Positions 8,002 through 16,611 of a DNA stretch of 64,000 bases are shown piece by piece (positions within the stretch are counted from its first letter, which is position 1; each line of letters starts with the position of its first letter). The stretch comes from Sphingobacterium alimentarium. Its GTDB lineage: Bacteria; Bacteroidota; Bacteroidia; Sphingobacteriales; Sphingobacteriaceae. A program made the translations under genes and the position numbers. The notes beneath the pieces were generated by a model. The model worked only from the letters and a program-made list of their open reading frames with translations. It ran no database searches and was not told where the DNA came from. The stretch is taken from NCBI RefSeq assembly GCF_004342685.1, contig NZ_SMBZ01000009.1, positions 1-64,000 of the forward strand, given 5' to 3'.

Positions 8002-9840
8002 TTAATATCTGCTTTTTGATTCGCGTCTCTTGCCAGAGAAGTCACGGAAACCTCCGTTATCGCCACTGCGCTCTCTTCGTTCGCCTCCGAATCCACCACG
8101 ACGGTCACCACCGCGATCTCTTCTTTCGCCTCCGAATCCGCCGCTACGACCTTTTCCACCACGATCTGCACTTCTTGGACGACTACCACGATCTCCGCCG
8201 CGATCTGAACGACCTTCACCAGATACTTCGATACGTACTTGACGTCCGTTGAAATCAATGCCTTTGAAGCCTTCGAATACTTTATTTACTTCTTCGTCTT
8301 GTACTTCGAAGAAAGTGAATACACCTTTCAAATCAATCTTACCGATAGACTTGCCTGAAATATTTGCTGTGTTGCAAATAAATCCTAACATATCTCCACG
8401 GCTGAATTCATCTACTGAACCTAAGTTCATGAATAAGCGTGTATATCCTTTAGATCCTTCACGAGAACCACGATCGCTTCTTTCGCCACGCTCGCGCGTA
8501 CCCATATCACGTGCTTCTAAGTTTAAGTCAGGAGCATTTTTGTAATAATCTAAGAAACGGTTGAATTCAAGGGAAGCAAATCTTTTTACAATTTCTTCTT
8601 TCGACATATCGGCGAAACCTTCCATAATAGCAGGTAAGAAATTGTTGATTTGATCTTCGTTTACTTCCACATTTTTCACCTTATCGATGATAGTCAAAAG
8701 TTGTTTTGCAACGACTTCTTCACCTTGTGGAACTTGCTTGCGCTCGAATGGTTTTCCGATAACTTTTTCAAGTTGACGGATTTTGCTTTGCTCTTTAACA
8801 TTGATCAAAGAAATTGAAATACCTGTTTTACCGGCACGTGCTGTACGACCAGAACGGTGCGTATAGTTTTCAATTTCGTCAGGTAATGAGAAGTTAATTA
8901 CGTGAGTCACGTCATTCACATCGATACCACGAGCAGCTACGTCTGTTGCGATCAACATTTGTAAGCTACGGTCACGGTAACGTTTCATTACTTTGTCGCG
9001 TTGTTGTTGAGACAAATCTCCGTGCAATGCATCTGCATTATAACCATCTTTGATTAATGCTTCAGCAATTTCTTGCGTTTCGATTTTAGTACGACAGAAA
9101 ACAATACCAAAGATGTCAGGGTTTGAATCTACGATACGTTTGAATGCCGCATATTTATCTCTTGCTTTCACTAAGAAATACTGATGCTCAATATTGGCAT
9201 TACCTGTGTTTTTTGTACCTACCGTCAATTCGTAAGGATCCGTCATGTATTTTTGTGCAATACGACGTACCTCTCTAGGCATGGTAGCTGAAAACAACCA
9301 AGTTTTTTTGTCTTCTGGTGTTTCTGATAAAATGTTGTTGATGTCTTCTTGGAAACCCATGTTTAACATTTCGTCCGCTTCATCCAATACAACATATTTT
9401 ACGCTAGAAAAATCAATTGCATTTCTGCCAATGATATCTAACATACGACCTGGGGTCGCTACTACAATTTGCACACCACGTCTGATTTGACGTAGTTGGT
9501 CACTGATATTCGCACCTCCATATACAGCAACAACATGTACGTTGTCAACGTATTTAGCAAATTTCTCTAAATCTTTAGCGATTTGTAAACACAACTCACG
9601 AGTGGGGCATAAAATTAATGCTTGTGGGTGTTTTTGTGAAAAGTCTAATTGCTCTAATAATGGAAGACCGAATGCCGCTGTCTTACCTGTGCCGGTTTGG
9701 GCTAATCCGACAAAATCGTCGCTACCAGTCAATAATACAGGAATGGCTTTTTCCTGAATTTCAGAAGGTTTTTCGAAACCTATTTCTGAGATGGCTTTAA
9801 CAACTTCCTCACGGATTCCCAGTTCTAAAAATGGGTTCAT
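8002..9840 (-). CDS. deaD: DEAD-box RNA helicase with DbpA-type RNA-binding domain and RGG tail
   Basis: A 612-residue DeaD/CshA-like ATP-dependent RNA helicase, likely acting in ribosome assembly or RNA decay. Motifs in order: Q motif (GFEKPSEIQEKAIP), I AQTGTGKT, Ia PTREL, GG, Ib TPGR, II DEAD, III SAT, and VI HRSGRTARAG. After the two RecA domains comes an RNA-binding domain (YTRLFMNLGSVDEFSRGDMLGFI..., DbpA-like) and a roughly 80-residue tail rich in RGG, GGFGGER and RDRGG repeats, typical of disordered RNA-binding tails. The gene has a well-matched promoter and a roughly 40-nt leader. The symbol follows common usage; the exact orthologue (deaD, csdA or rhlE) is not decidable here. Confidence 0.93.
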   Translation of the reverse strand: MNPFLELGIREEVVKAISEIGFEKPSEIQEKAIPVLLTGSDDFVGLAQTGTGKTAAFGLPLLEQLDFSQKHPQALILCPTRELCLQIAKDLEKFAKYVDNVHVVAVYGGANISDQLRQIRRGVQIVVATPGRMLDIIGRNAIDFSSVKYVVLDEADEMLNMGFQEDINNILSETPEDKKTWLFSATMPREVRRIAQKYMTDPYELTVGTKNTGNANIEHQYFLVKARDKYAAFKRIVDSNPDIFGIVFCRTKIETQEIAEALIKDGYNADALHGDLSQQQRDKVMKRYRDRSLQMLIATDVAARGIDVNDVTHVINFSLPDEIENYTHRSGRTARAGKTGISISLINVKEQSKIRQLEKVIGKPFERKQVPQGEEVVAKQLLTIIDKVKNVEVNEDQINNFLPAIMEGFADMSKEEIVKRFASLEFNRFLDYYKNAPDLNLEARDMGTRERGERSDRGSREGSKGYTRLFMNLGSVDEFSRGDMLGFICNTANISGKSIGKIDLKGVFTFFEVQDEEVNKVFEGFKGIDFNGRQVRIEVSGEGRSDRGGDRGSRPRSADRGGKGRSGGFGGERRDRGGDRRGGFGGERRERSGDNGGFRDFSGKRRESKSRY

Positions 9841-9880
9841 GAAATAAATTATACAATAGGCACTATTGCCTAAGGCGTTG

Positions 9881-9911
9881 CAAAGATACGGAGAATAATT
9901 GAATTATGCAA
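9881..9911 (-). promoter_or_regulatory. Promoter of the DEAD-box helicase gene
   Basis: On the minus strand TTG (9909-9911), a 20-nt spacer, then TATCTTTG (9881-9888), an exact -7 match. The short leader contains a small inverted repeat CAATAG-GCA-CTATTG (about 9854-9868) that could fold near the start codon. Confidence 0.75.
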
Positions 9912-9972
9912 TAGTGTAAGCAATTGATTTTTAAGCTATATTAGAAATGTAATTAATATGTGCGCATAAATT

Positions 9973-10524
9973 ATGAAATATCTTTTATTCATTCTGATTT
10001 TGGGGATTCAATTTGCTGAGGCTCAAACAAAACCCATTTCAAAAATATTTTTGGAACAATTCAAACCTTTCGTTGGTCAGTACTTTGAAGGTGAAATTAT
10101 CACTGGTAGCAGGGAAGGAGATGGCTTTACGGGCAAAAAAATGATGTTGGAGGTGATGAGTTATGACGATAGAGAAGTCAAAATTCCATTTTATGTAGGA
10201 GAGGATAAGTCGAGAACTTGGATTTTAAGCTATTCTAATAATGTCCTCACACTAAAACATGATCACCGTCATGAAGATGGTTCCGCGGATAAAGTAACTT
10301 TTTACGGCGGAACAGCCCCAAACGAAGGAGCAATTCATTCGCAAATGTTTCCTGCGGATAATGAAACTTGCCAGTTAATAGACTATGCTTGCCAAAATGT
10401 ATGGTGGATTACGATGGATGGCAAGACATACACGTACAATCTACGCAGAATAGGTTCAGACCGTGTATTTACAGTGAAATTTGACCTTACTAAACCTGTA
10501 AAATCAGACTATAAACCTTGGTAA
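9973..10524 (+). CDS. Exported protein of unknown function
   Basis: 183 residues with a short signal peptide (LLFILILGIQFAEAQ). I do not recognise the family. The mature part looks like an all-beta fold: alternating hydrophobic and charged stretches, with conserved-looking aromatic residues (FVGQYFEGEI, DRVFTVKFDL). It contains two cysteines near residues 135 and 142 (ETCQLIDYACQNVWW) that could form a disulfide in the periplasm. The layout resembles small lipocalin-like or heat-resistant lipoprotein-type barrels, but this is only a guess. It is divergent from the helicase gene and alone in its orientation; a variant -7 (TATATTAG, 9937-9944) lies upstream. Confidence 0.7.
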   Translation: MKYLLFILILGIQFAEAQTKPISKIFLEQFKPFVGQYFEGEIITGSREGDGFTGKKMMLEVMSYDDREVKIPFYVGEDKSRTWILSYSNNVLTLKHDHRHEDGSADKVTFYGGTAPNEGAIHSQMFPADNETCQLIDYACQNVWWITMDGKTYTYNLRRIGSDRVFTVKFDLTKPVKSDYKPW

Positions 10525-10697
10525 AAATAGATGTCTTGGGAAGGAGAGATCCTCGTGTTAGTACAGCTAGGGGCTTTATTTCCTTTGGAAAGCTCTGAAG
10601 GGTTGGGATCTGGATACGAATAGAATAATCTTTCTTGCACGCATGCGCATTTCAGGATTGCATGTCGAGAAGTACCGAAGAGCAATAACAGCTATAT

Positions 10698-10734
10698 AAA
10701 AAATAAGCCTGCTCCACGAGCAGGCTTATTTTTT
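10698..10734. terminator. Bidirectional terminator
   Basis: Perfect 17-bp stem: AAAAAATAAGCCTGCTC / GAGCAGGCTTATTTTTT with a CAC loop. It serves the exported protein gene on the left and the small exported protein on the right. The preceding 173 nt (10525-10697) hold nothing I can identify. Confidence 0.9.
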
Positions 10735-11158
10735 ATCTTCTTCTATTATTCTGAATCTTATTTCTCAACCTATCGTAAAAATCTTCTTCGACCTGAAAGA
10801 ATTGAGATGCACGAGATTGACCAATGATTTTAGCAAACTCCGCACGATACGACTTTTTCAATTCCACCTCTTTGGTATCAAAAGCAATGACGTCACGGCT
10901 TTGAGGATTCAAGGAATTTCCATGACTCGGTGCTTTACTATTTCCTCTTTTTGCACGCTTCAAATCCCACAGCTCATTGTTGTATTGATTATAAATGGGG
11001 AAGAAGCGTTGCGCCTCCGATGGTGTAAGCTTTAATTCTTTCGTAACAAAAGCAATCTTTTCACTCTCAATAGCTTTGAAATTTTGCTGTGCAAAAGAAG
11101 GCATATGTAAAGCGAAAATAAAGCAAATAGTGGTCAAAATATATCTTAAATGTAACAT
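10733..11158 (-). CDS. Small exported protein, Spy/CpxP-like, of the sigma-factor cluster
   Basis: 141 residues with a signal peptide (YILTTICFIFALHMPSFAQ). The mature part is helical and charged: EKIAFVTKELKLTPSEAQRFFPIYNQYNNELWDLKR, then a basic C-terminus. The 'LTPSEAQRFFPIYNQY' pattern is shared by many Bacteroidota proteins found next to ECF sigma factors and resembles the LTxxQ helical repeats of CpxP/Spy periplasmic chaperones. Its ATG overlaps the stop of the upstream membrane-protein gene (TAATG), implying translational coupling. A role as periplasmic sensor or chaperone for the sigma/anti-sigma pair is inference. Confidence 0.75.
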   Translation of the reverse strand: MLHLRYILTTICFIFALHMPSFAQQNFKAIESEKIAFVTKELKLTPSEAQRFFPIYNQYNNELWDLKRAKRGNSKAPSHGNSLNPQSRDVIAFDTKEVELKKSYRAEFAKIIGQSRASQFFQVEEDFYDRLRNKIQNNRRR

Positions 11159-12129
11159 TATAGCATATAATTTAAATACTCTTCAATTTCCTTGTTCTCA
11201 ATCTCTGGATCTAATTGAACATTATCATCATTACTATCAGACTTGTATTCTGCCAAATGGATTAAATCTTCACCTTCAGAAACTTGTGCTAGATAACTAA
11301 TGATTTCTTCGTCGCTGACATTGTCCAGATTAACCTCAGTCTTTACAAGTGAATTGGAGGTTGAAGTGTTATTTTGGACGCCCCAATAAGAGCCTATCCC
11401 CACCACTAGTGCAATGGCTGCTGCCGCAGAATATTTCTTCCAATTCGTACGTCTTGGAAGTGAAATAATGGAAGTTTCCTCTTTAGTCGGTTGAACCGTT
11501 TTTGCTAAGACATTTTCCGATAGTTTATCGAAATATCCTGTTGGAACCGTGAAATCGTTTTTACCTATTTCGGCACTCCATTTTTCAGTAATCACCTGCG
11601 CTTGGATAGCGGCATTTGCTTCTTCAAAATAATGCGTCGGAACGGTAAATCCAGTATCTTTTCCGATTTGATCACGCAGGTTGCTTTCTGCTAGTTGAGC
11701 AAAAATTTGATCTTCAGCCGTCGAAAAATACTGCTCCGGAACCTCGAATTCCAAAGTAGGAACGATGGATTTCAGATTCTCTTCGGCGATGCGTGTTTGT
11801 ACATCTTGGTCGAGAGCATCAAAATACTGATCAGGAACTGCAAAGCCATCCGTTGCTACTTTATCTTTCAAATCTTGTTCTGCAATTTTTGCAAAGATAT
11901 TATCAGCAAGGGTATTAAAATAGCCGTTTGGAACAGAATCCAAATGAGCATCTTGCGCTGAAGAATCTTCAGGAGAAGATTTGATTAATTTGCTAAAACG
12001 AAGTTGACTGAATATTTGGGCTTCCTGTTCCTCGAAGAAATTTGTAGGAACTAAAAAAGGATTTACACGCAATGAATCTGGTAGATTTTTGCCTCCTAAT
12101 TCTTCGTTATATGTGTTATTTTCCTTCAT
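11158..12129 (-). CDS. Putative membrane anti-sigma partner with six VPxxYF repeats
   Basis: 323 residues. The cytoplasmic N-terminal two thirds contain six copies of a motif of the form (F)xVPxxYFxxxxxxIxAxx, at residues 27, 66, 98, 130, 163 and 195; five intervals are 32-39 residues, four of them 32-33. A single transmembrane helix follows (AAAAIALVVGIGSYWGVQ, about 234-251), then an acidic periplasmic tail. Lying between an ECF sigma factor and a small exported protein, it has the topology of an anti-sigma factor, but I see no classic zinc-binding anti-sigma motif. The single VPxGYF motif is familiar from Bacteroidota proteins beside sigma factors; the six-fold array is unusual. Function is inferred from position. 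Confidence 0.72.
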   Translation of the reverse strand: MKENNTYNEELGGKNLPDSLRVNPFLVPTNFFEEQEAQIFSQLRFSKLIKSSPEDSSAQDAHLDSVPNGYFNTLADNIFAKIAEQDLKDKVATDGFAVPDQYFDALDQDVQTRIAEENLKSIVPTLEFEVPEQYFSTAEDQIFAQLAESNLRDQIGKDTGFTVPTHYFEEANAAIQAQVITEKWSAEIGKNDFTVPTGYFDKLSENVLAKTVQPTKEETSIISLPRRTNWKKYSAAAAIALVVGIGSYWGVQNNTSTSNSLVKTEVNLDNVSDEEIISYLAQVSEGEDLIHLAEYKSDSNDDNVQLDPEIENKEIEEYLNYML

Positions 12130-12164
12130 AAGTGTTTATATAGATAACTTTTATAACCAAAGGT

Positions 12165-12710
12165 TTAATCATGGCTATTAAAAAAATGCTCTATTTTTTT
12201 CACTGCTAAATGGTATGAGGCTTTAAGGGCTCCCACACTTGTTCCTAAAATCTGCGATATCTCATCATACTTCAGATCTTCAAAATATTTCATGTTGAAG
12301 ACAAGTCGTTGTTTCTCCGGCAAAGTCAACAGTGCCTGTTGTAATTTCAATTGTGCTTTATCCCCATTGAAATACGAACCGTCCGCTAATGTATCCGAAA
12401 GATAGGATGAATTATCATCATCTAATGATACATTATTTTTCTGCTTTTTCTTATTCAGAAATGTGATGCATTCATTCGTCGCAATTCTGTACAACCAAGT
12501 GTACAGCTGCGAATCCTCTCTGAACTTATCTAAATTACGCCAAATCTTTACAAAGATATCTTGAGTCACGTCATCCGCATCGTCATGGTCGAGGACCATG
12601 CGTCTGACATGCCAATATATTTTTTGTTGATATTTATTCAACAGATGTTTGAAAGCTGCTTCACGCGTGCTTTCATCGGCAAACATGGATATGATTTGCG
12701 CGTCTTCCAT
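12165..12710 (-). CDS. ECF-type RNA polymerase sigma factor
   Basis: 181 residues with the two ECF regions. Region 2: LLNKYQQKIYWHVRRMVLDHDDADDVTQDIFVKIWRNLDKFREDSQLYTWLYRIATN, the core-binding and -10 recognition helix. Region 4: LTLPEKQRLVFNMKYFEDLKYDEISQILGTSVGALKASYHLAVKKI, a helix-turn-helix for the -35 region. The linker is short and acidic. It starts 3 nt after the transketolase subunit gene and is followed by its probable membrane regulator and a small exported protein, the usual order for an envelope-responsive sigma module. The signal and regulon cannot be read from the sequence. Confidence 0.93.
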   Translation of the reverse strand: MEDAQIISMFADESTREAAFKHLLNKYQQKIYWHVRRMVLDHDDADDVTQDIFVKIWRNLDKFREDSQLYTWLYRIATNECITFLNKKKQKNNVSLDDDNSSYLSDTLADGSYFNGDKAQLKLQQALLTLPEKQRLVFNMKYFEDLKYDEISQILGTSVGALKASYHLAVKKIEHFFNSHD

Positions 12711-12713
12711 TTA

Positions 12714-13670
12714 TTATTTTTTTCTGCTAATTACTTTTTGTACAGCAGCTACAATGCTAGATGCATTCAAGCCATATTTGTCCATCAACTGAGCTGGAGT
12801 GCCAGATTCACCGAAGGTGTCATCTACTGCAACGTACTCTTGAGGTGCTGGCCAATTTTTTGCCAATACCTGAGCTACGCTATCTCCTAGGCCACCTAGA
12901 CGGTTGTGCTCTTCAGCGGTAACTACACATCCTGTCTTTTTAACAGATGCTAATATCGCTTCTTCGTCCAGTGGTTTGATCGTATGAATATTGATGATTT
13001 CGGCATCGATACCTAATCTCTCTAGCTCTTCACCTGCTTGGATAGCTTCCCATACCAAATGTCCTGTCGCGATGATGGTAACGTCTTTACCTTCATTCAA
13101 CAATACCGCTTTACCAATCTCGAAAGTTTGGTCTGCAGGCGTGAAGTTAGGAACTACCGGACGACCAAAACGCAAGTAAACAGGGCCTTCGTATTGTGCA
13201 ATGGCAATTGTTGCCGCTTTCGTTTGGTTGAAGTCACAAGGATTGATAACCACCATACCTGGCAACATTTTCATCAAACCGATATCTTCTAAAGTCTGGT
13301 GTGTAGCACCATCCTCACCTAGTGTAAGACCAGCGTGAGAAGCACATATTTTAACATTTTTGTGTGAGTAGGCAATAGATTGACGTACCTGATCGTATAC
13401 ACGTGCTGTAGAGAACTCCGCGAAAGTACCTGTAAAAGGAATCTTACCACCAATTGTCAAACCAGCTGCAATACCCATCATGTTTGCTTCTGCAATACCA
13501 ATTTGGAAAAAACGCTCTGGAAATTCTTTAATGAAAGCATCCATTTTTAATGAGCCTACCAAGTCAGCACATAATGCTACCACATTTTCGTTCTGTTTTC
13601 CGGCTTCTAATAACCCCGCTCCGAAACCTGAACGTGTATCTTTAGATTCTGTAAAAGTATATTTTTTCAT
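12714..13670 (-). CDS. Transketolase, C-terminal subunit (split enzyme)
   Basis: About 318 residues, covering the pyrimidine-binding and C-terminal domains of transketolase. Seen: the catalytic-Glu region RFFQIGIAEANMMGIAAGL, the pyrimidine-domain segment HAGLTLGEDGATHQTLEDI, and the C-terminal domain with VVTAEEHNRLGGLGDSVAQVL. The partner gene with the diphosphate-binding domain lies just upstream. I chose the ATG at 13670 (MKKYTFTESKDTRSGFG); upstream codons in frame look non-coding. Together the two subunits transfer two-carbon ketol groups in the pentose phosphate pathway. It is followed by the ECF sigma gene after 3 nt, so the sigma cluster may be read through from here. Confidence 0.93.
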   Translation of the reverse strand: MKKYTFTESKDTRSGFGAGLLEAGKQNENVVALCADLVGSLKMDAFIKEFPERFFQIGIAEANMMGIAAGLTIGGKIPFTGTFAEFSTARVYDQVRQSIAYSHKNVKICASHAGLTLGEDGATHQTLEDIGLMKMLPGMVVINPCDFNQTKAATIAIAQYEGPVYLRFGRPVVPNFTPADQTFEIGKAVLLNEGKDVTIIATGHLVWEAIQAGEELERLGIDAEIINIHTIKPLDEEAILASVKKTGCVVTAEEHNRLGGLGDSVAQVLAKNWPAPQEYVAVDDTFGESGTPAQLMDKYGLNASSIVAAVQKVISRKK

Positions 13671-13781
13671 GTTTATATTTAGATGTGAGATATTAGAGTG
13701 AGGCTTTGAGAAAAACGAATTCGTCTTATCGTACCTCATCGCGCATATCTATTGTCTAATATTTATAGTAAATCTGAATGA
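13671..13781. repeat. Short imperfect repeats between the transketolase genes
   Basis: This 111-nt spacer contains AGATGTGAGATATTAGAGTG on the + strand and, further right, the inverted counterpart of TATTAGACAATAGATATGCG and GATGAGG. The TTAGA/GATATTAGA-like units, arranged head to head, look like remnants of a small intergenic repeat. Copies elsewhere in the genome cannot be checked from this window. Confidence 0.35.
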
Positions 13782-14630
13782 TTAATAATCGCCTAATGTA
13801 ACCGGTAATTGATTCAATGCAATAGTCAATTGCTCATCATTAGGAGCTACACCGTGCCATTTGTGCGTACCCATCATGAAATCAACACCAGATCCCATTT
13901 CGGTATGCAACAATATGATTACTGGTTTGCCTTTGCCTGTACGCGATTTAGCTTCTTCGATACCCGCTACAACCGAAGCCATATCGTTACCTTTTTCTAC
14001 TTCCATCACGTCCCAACCGAAAGCTTCCCATTTAGCTCTTAGATTACCCAATGATAATACTTGTTCTGTAGCGCCATCAATCTGAGCACCATTGTAATCT
14101 ACCGCCGCGATAAGATTGTCTACCTTGTTGTGCGGAGCATACATTGCAGCTTCCCAAACTTGACCTTCTTGCAACTCGCCATCACCCATCAATACGTACA
14201 CTAAGTTCGTGTCCTTATTTAGTTTTTTGGCTTGTGCAGCACCAATTGCTGCTGAAAGACCTTGTCCTAATGATCCCGAAGCAATACGAATGCCCGGTAA
14301 TCCTTCGTGCGTCGTAGGGTGTCCTTGTAGACGAGAATTGATTTTACGGAAAGTAGCAAGCTCCTCAACTGGAAAATAACCAGCACGTGCTAATGTGCTA
14401 TAGAATACAGGTGAAATGTGACCATTCGACAAGAAAAATAAATCTTCTCCTTCTCCATTCAGTTTGAAAGCTGGGTCATGTTTCATAGCATGGAAATATA
14501 AAGCTACGAAATAGTCTGTACAGCCCAATGATCCGCCTGGGTGTCCTGATTGACATCCATGTACCATACGCACGATGTCACGTCTTACTTGTGTTGCAGT
14601 CTGTTCAAGTTTATTGATATCTACACTCAT
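13782..14630 (-). CDS. Transketolase, N-terminal subunit (split enzyme)
   Basis: 282 residues holding the thiamine-diphosphate (diphosphate-binding) domain: the HGCQSGHPGGSLG motif, FLSNGHISPVFYS, GSLGQGLSAAIGAA, and the GDGELQEGQVWEA metal-binding motif (GDG...N-type). It needs the C-terminal subunit to form the active site at their interface. Many archaea and Bacteroidota carry transketolase as two genes in this arrangement. Upstream, on the same strand, there is a 326-nt gap to the divergent DUF4139 gene that must hold its promoter. Confidence 0.94.
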   Translation of the reverse strand: MSVDINKLEQTATQVRRDIVRMVHGCQSGHPGGSLGCTDYFVALYFHAMKHDPAFKLNGEGEDLFFLSNGHISPVFYSTLARAGYFPVEELATFRKINSRLQGHPTTHEGLPGIRIASGSLGQGLSAAIGAAQAKKLNKDTNLVYVLMGDGELQEGQVWEAAMYAPHNKVDNLIAAVDYNGAQIDGATEQVLSLGNLRAKWEAFGWDVMEVEKGNDMASVVAGIEEAKSRTGKGKPVIILLHTEMGSGVDFMMGTHKWHGVAPNDEQLTIALNQLPVTLGDY

Positions 14631-14956
14631 TTTTGATGTTGTTATACAAATTATGCGTGTAAAGTTAATGAAATTAAATGTTTTAAGAGACCTGAATTTG
14701 AGGATAATTCAAATTTTTTGGGTTTTTTGATTAAGTATCAAATCCGAAAAAACCATTCTATTCGGATATGTGAATTGCACTATACACAAGTATTAAAAAT
14801 TCGCATAGAAAATGGATAAAAGATATGCTCAAAAGGTGGTTTATATTCTTTCTTGTTAGGAAATTAGTTTAGCATCTAAAATAATTTTAAATTCAATTAT
14901 GGAATAGGGGAATCTTCTGCATCCATCTGTAAACGATTAATAATTAAAGATACAAT
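14631..14956. other. Intergenic region between divergent transketolase and DUF4139 genes
   Basis: 326 nt, AT-rich, with no open frame worth noting. The transketolase promoter must be at the left end; the best candidate on the minus strand is an imperfect TAATTTG near 14650-14660. TAATTTTA at about 14881-14888 is a possible weak -7 for the DUF4139 gene. No hairpin or palindrome stands out. Confidence 0.4.
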
Positions 14957-16567
14957 ATGAGAAAATTTCTTTTTGTGAGTCTTTTGGCACTGTATGCTAC
15001 TACGGGCTCCTATGCACAAGATAAAATAAATGCCTCGGCAGAAGTCAGGGAAGTCACGGTGTACACCAATGGTGCCGAGCTGACGAATAAAGTTAAAGTT
15101 AATTTACCTAAAGGGAGCACCACATTGTACATCCAAAATGTCGCTAGCGATATGGATATCAAAAGTGTGCAACTCTCCGGTCCGGATGGCATCACTGTCC
15201 TTTCTCTGCGTCAGGAGCACGCTGCTGAAGCACAGATACTGAATCCCAGCCATCGTAGATTAATGGATAGTCTGGATATATCGATGGCGAAATTAGAGTC
15301 GTTGAATAATAAACAAAAAGCTGCGCAAGGCGCTTTGAAGATTCTGAATAATGACCAATTGCTCGGTGGTGGTGGAAAAGTAGATTTGGGAGAGCTTTCG
15401 AAACTGGTGGATTATTACCAAATCAAAGCCGTGGAGTTAAACGCTACTATCGATAAATTGACAAAAGATATTACGAACGAAAATAAAATTATCGCGCGCC
15501 TTAGCGAACAAATTCGTCAGTATACGGGTAATGGTGGGCAATTGGTGGTGCAATTGAATAATGCAAAAGCAATTCAGGGCGAATTGAACGTGTCTTATCT
15601 GACTTATTCAGCCAATTGGCAAGCTTATTATGACCTCAGGGCTAAATCTATCGAGACGCCATTGGATATTCTATATAAAGCTCGCGTAACTCAATATACG
15701 GGTGTGGATTGGAAAAATGTCAAATTAACTTTGTCTACCGGAAATCCCGCGCAAAATGGCGATGCGCCATTATTGAATCCGAGCTATGCACAATATTATT
15801 CTCCACAAATTATGATCAGGGGAGCTTCTTCCATCAACAACCAAATGCAGAATAAAGTGCAGACTTTTGGAACGCGCAATGTCATGGAGGAGGTAGCGGT
15901 AGTGGGCTCGAGTGGTAATAGTCAATTGGCAATTCCTAATACTTCGATTGTGGAAAATCAATTAAGTGCAACATTCGAAATTGATGTGCCTTATGATATT
16001 GCTTCTAATGGTCAGCCTCATAGTGTGACATTGAAAGAATTTGCACACCCTGCCTTATTCAAATATTATGCTGTACCTAAGTTGGATAAAGATGCTTTTC
16101 TATTGGCTGAAATCAAAGATTTTGAAAAACTGAATCTGGTACCCGGTGAAGCGAATATCTTGTTTGAAAATATGTTTGTAGGCACTTCTTTTATTAATCC
16201 AAATATTACTACGGATACATTAAATCTGAGTATGGGACGTGATAAGTCTATTTCAGTCAAAAGAGAGCGTATAATGGATGAAAAAAGTTCTCAAACCAGT
16301 GGTAATTCCAAACGTCAAACGTATACTTACGAACTTCGTGTGCGCAACTCGAAGTCTACAGCGATCAATATGTTATTGAAAGATCAATATCCTATTTCGA
16401 CAGACAAATCCATTGAAATTGATTTGGTGGATGCAGGAGGAGCATCTGTCAATAAGGAAACGGGGGTGTTGACATGGATGATAACGGTCAAGCCTGGAGA
16501 AACAAAGACTTACCGATTTACTTTCACGGTTAAGCATCCGAAGGATAAGATTGTAAACTTTAATTAG
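14957..16567 (+). CDS. Exported DUF4139/DUF4140 (mucoidy-inhibitor MuiA-like) protein
   Basis: 536 residues with a signal peptide (FLFVSLLALYATTGSYAQ). The N-terminal DUF4140 domain (EVREVTVYTNGAELTNKVKV..., about 25-125) is followed by a helical stretch (residues 115-190) and the beta-rich DUF4139 domain to the end. A central insertion around residues 285-320 contains MIRGASSINN and EEVAVVGSSGNS, reminiscent of TonB-receptor plug sequences but too short to be one. Proteins of this family occur across bacteria with no firm biochemical role; the MuiA name comes from a mucoidy phenotype. Ends at a shared terminator. Confidence 0.85.
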   Translation: MRKFLFVSLLALYATTGSYAQDKINASAEVREVTVYTNGAELTNKVKVNLPKGSTTLYIQNVASDMDIKSVQLSGPDGITVLSLRQEHAAEAQILNPSHRRLMDSLDISMAKLESLNNKQKAAQGALKILNNDQLLGGGGKVDLGELSKLVDYYQIKAVELNATIDKLTKDITNENKIIARLSEQIRQYTGNGGQLVVQLNNAKAIQGELNVSYLTYSANWQAYYDLRAKSIETPLDILYKARVTQYTGVDWKNVKLTLSTGNPAQNGDAPLLNPSYAQYYSPQIMIRGASSINNQMQNKVQTFGTRNVMEEVAVVGSSGNSQLAIPNTSIVENQLSATFEIDVPYDIASNGQPHSVTLKEFAHPALFKYYAVPKLDKDAFLLAEIKDFEKLNLVPGEANILFENMFVGTSFINPNITTDTLNLSMGRDKSISVKRERIMDEKSSQTSGNSKRQTYTYELRVRNSKSTAINMLLKDQYPISTDKSIEIDLVDAGGASVNKETGVLTWMITVKPGETKTYRFTFTVKHPKDKIVNFN

Positions 16568-16573
16568 GCTAAC

Positions 16574-16608
16574 AAAAAAACGCTCTCCGTATCGAAGAGC
16601 GTTTTTTT
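16574..16608. terminator. Bidirectional terminator
   Basis: Stem AAAAAAACGCTCT / AGAGCGTTTTTTT around the loop CCGTATCGA, between convergent DUF4139 and small membrane-protein genes. Confidence 0.9.
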
Positions 16609-16611
16609 ATT

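Noticed and set aside
7983-8258. Second frame overlapping the helicase RGG tail (Val/Glu/Ala-rich)
   Set aside because: It is the shadow frame of a repetitive Arg/Gly-rich coding region; the tail itself is in frame with the helicase.
15800-15920. MIRGASSINN / EEVAVVGSSGNS segment in the DUF4139 protein, similar to a TonB-receptor plug
   Set aside because: Too short and embedded in a DUF4139 protein with no barrel; at most a distant resemblance.
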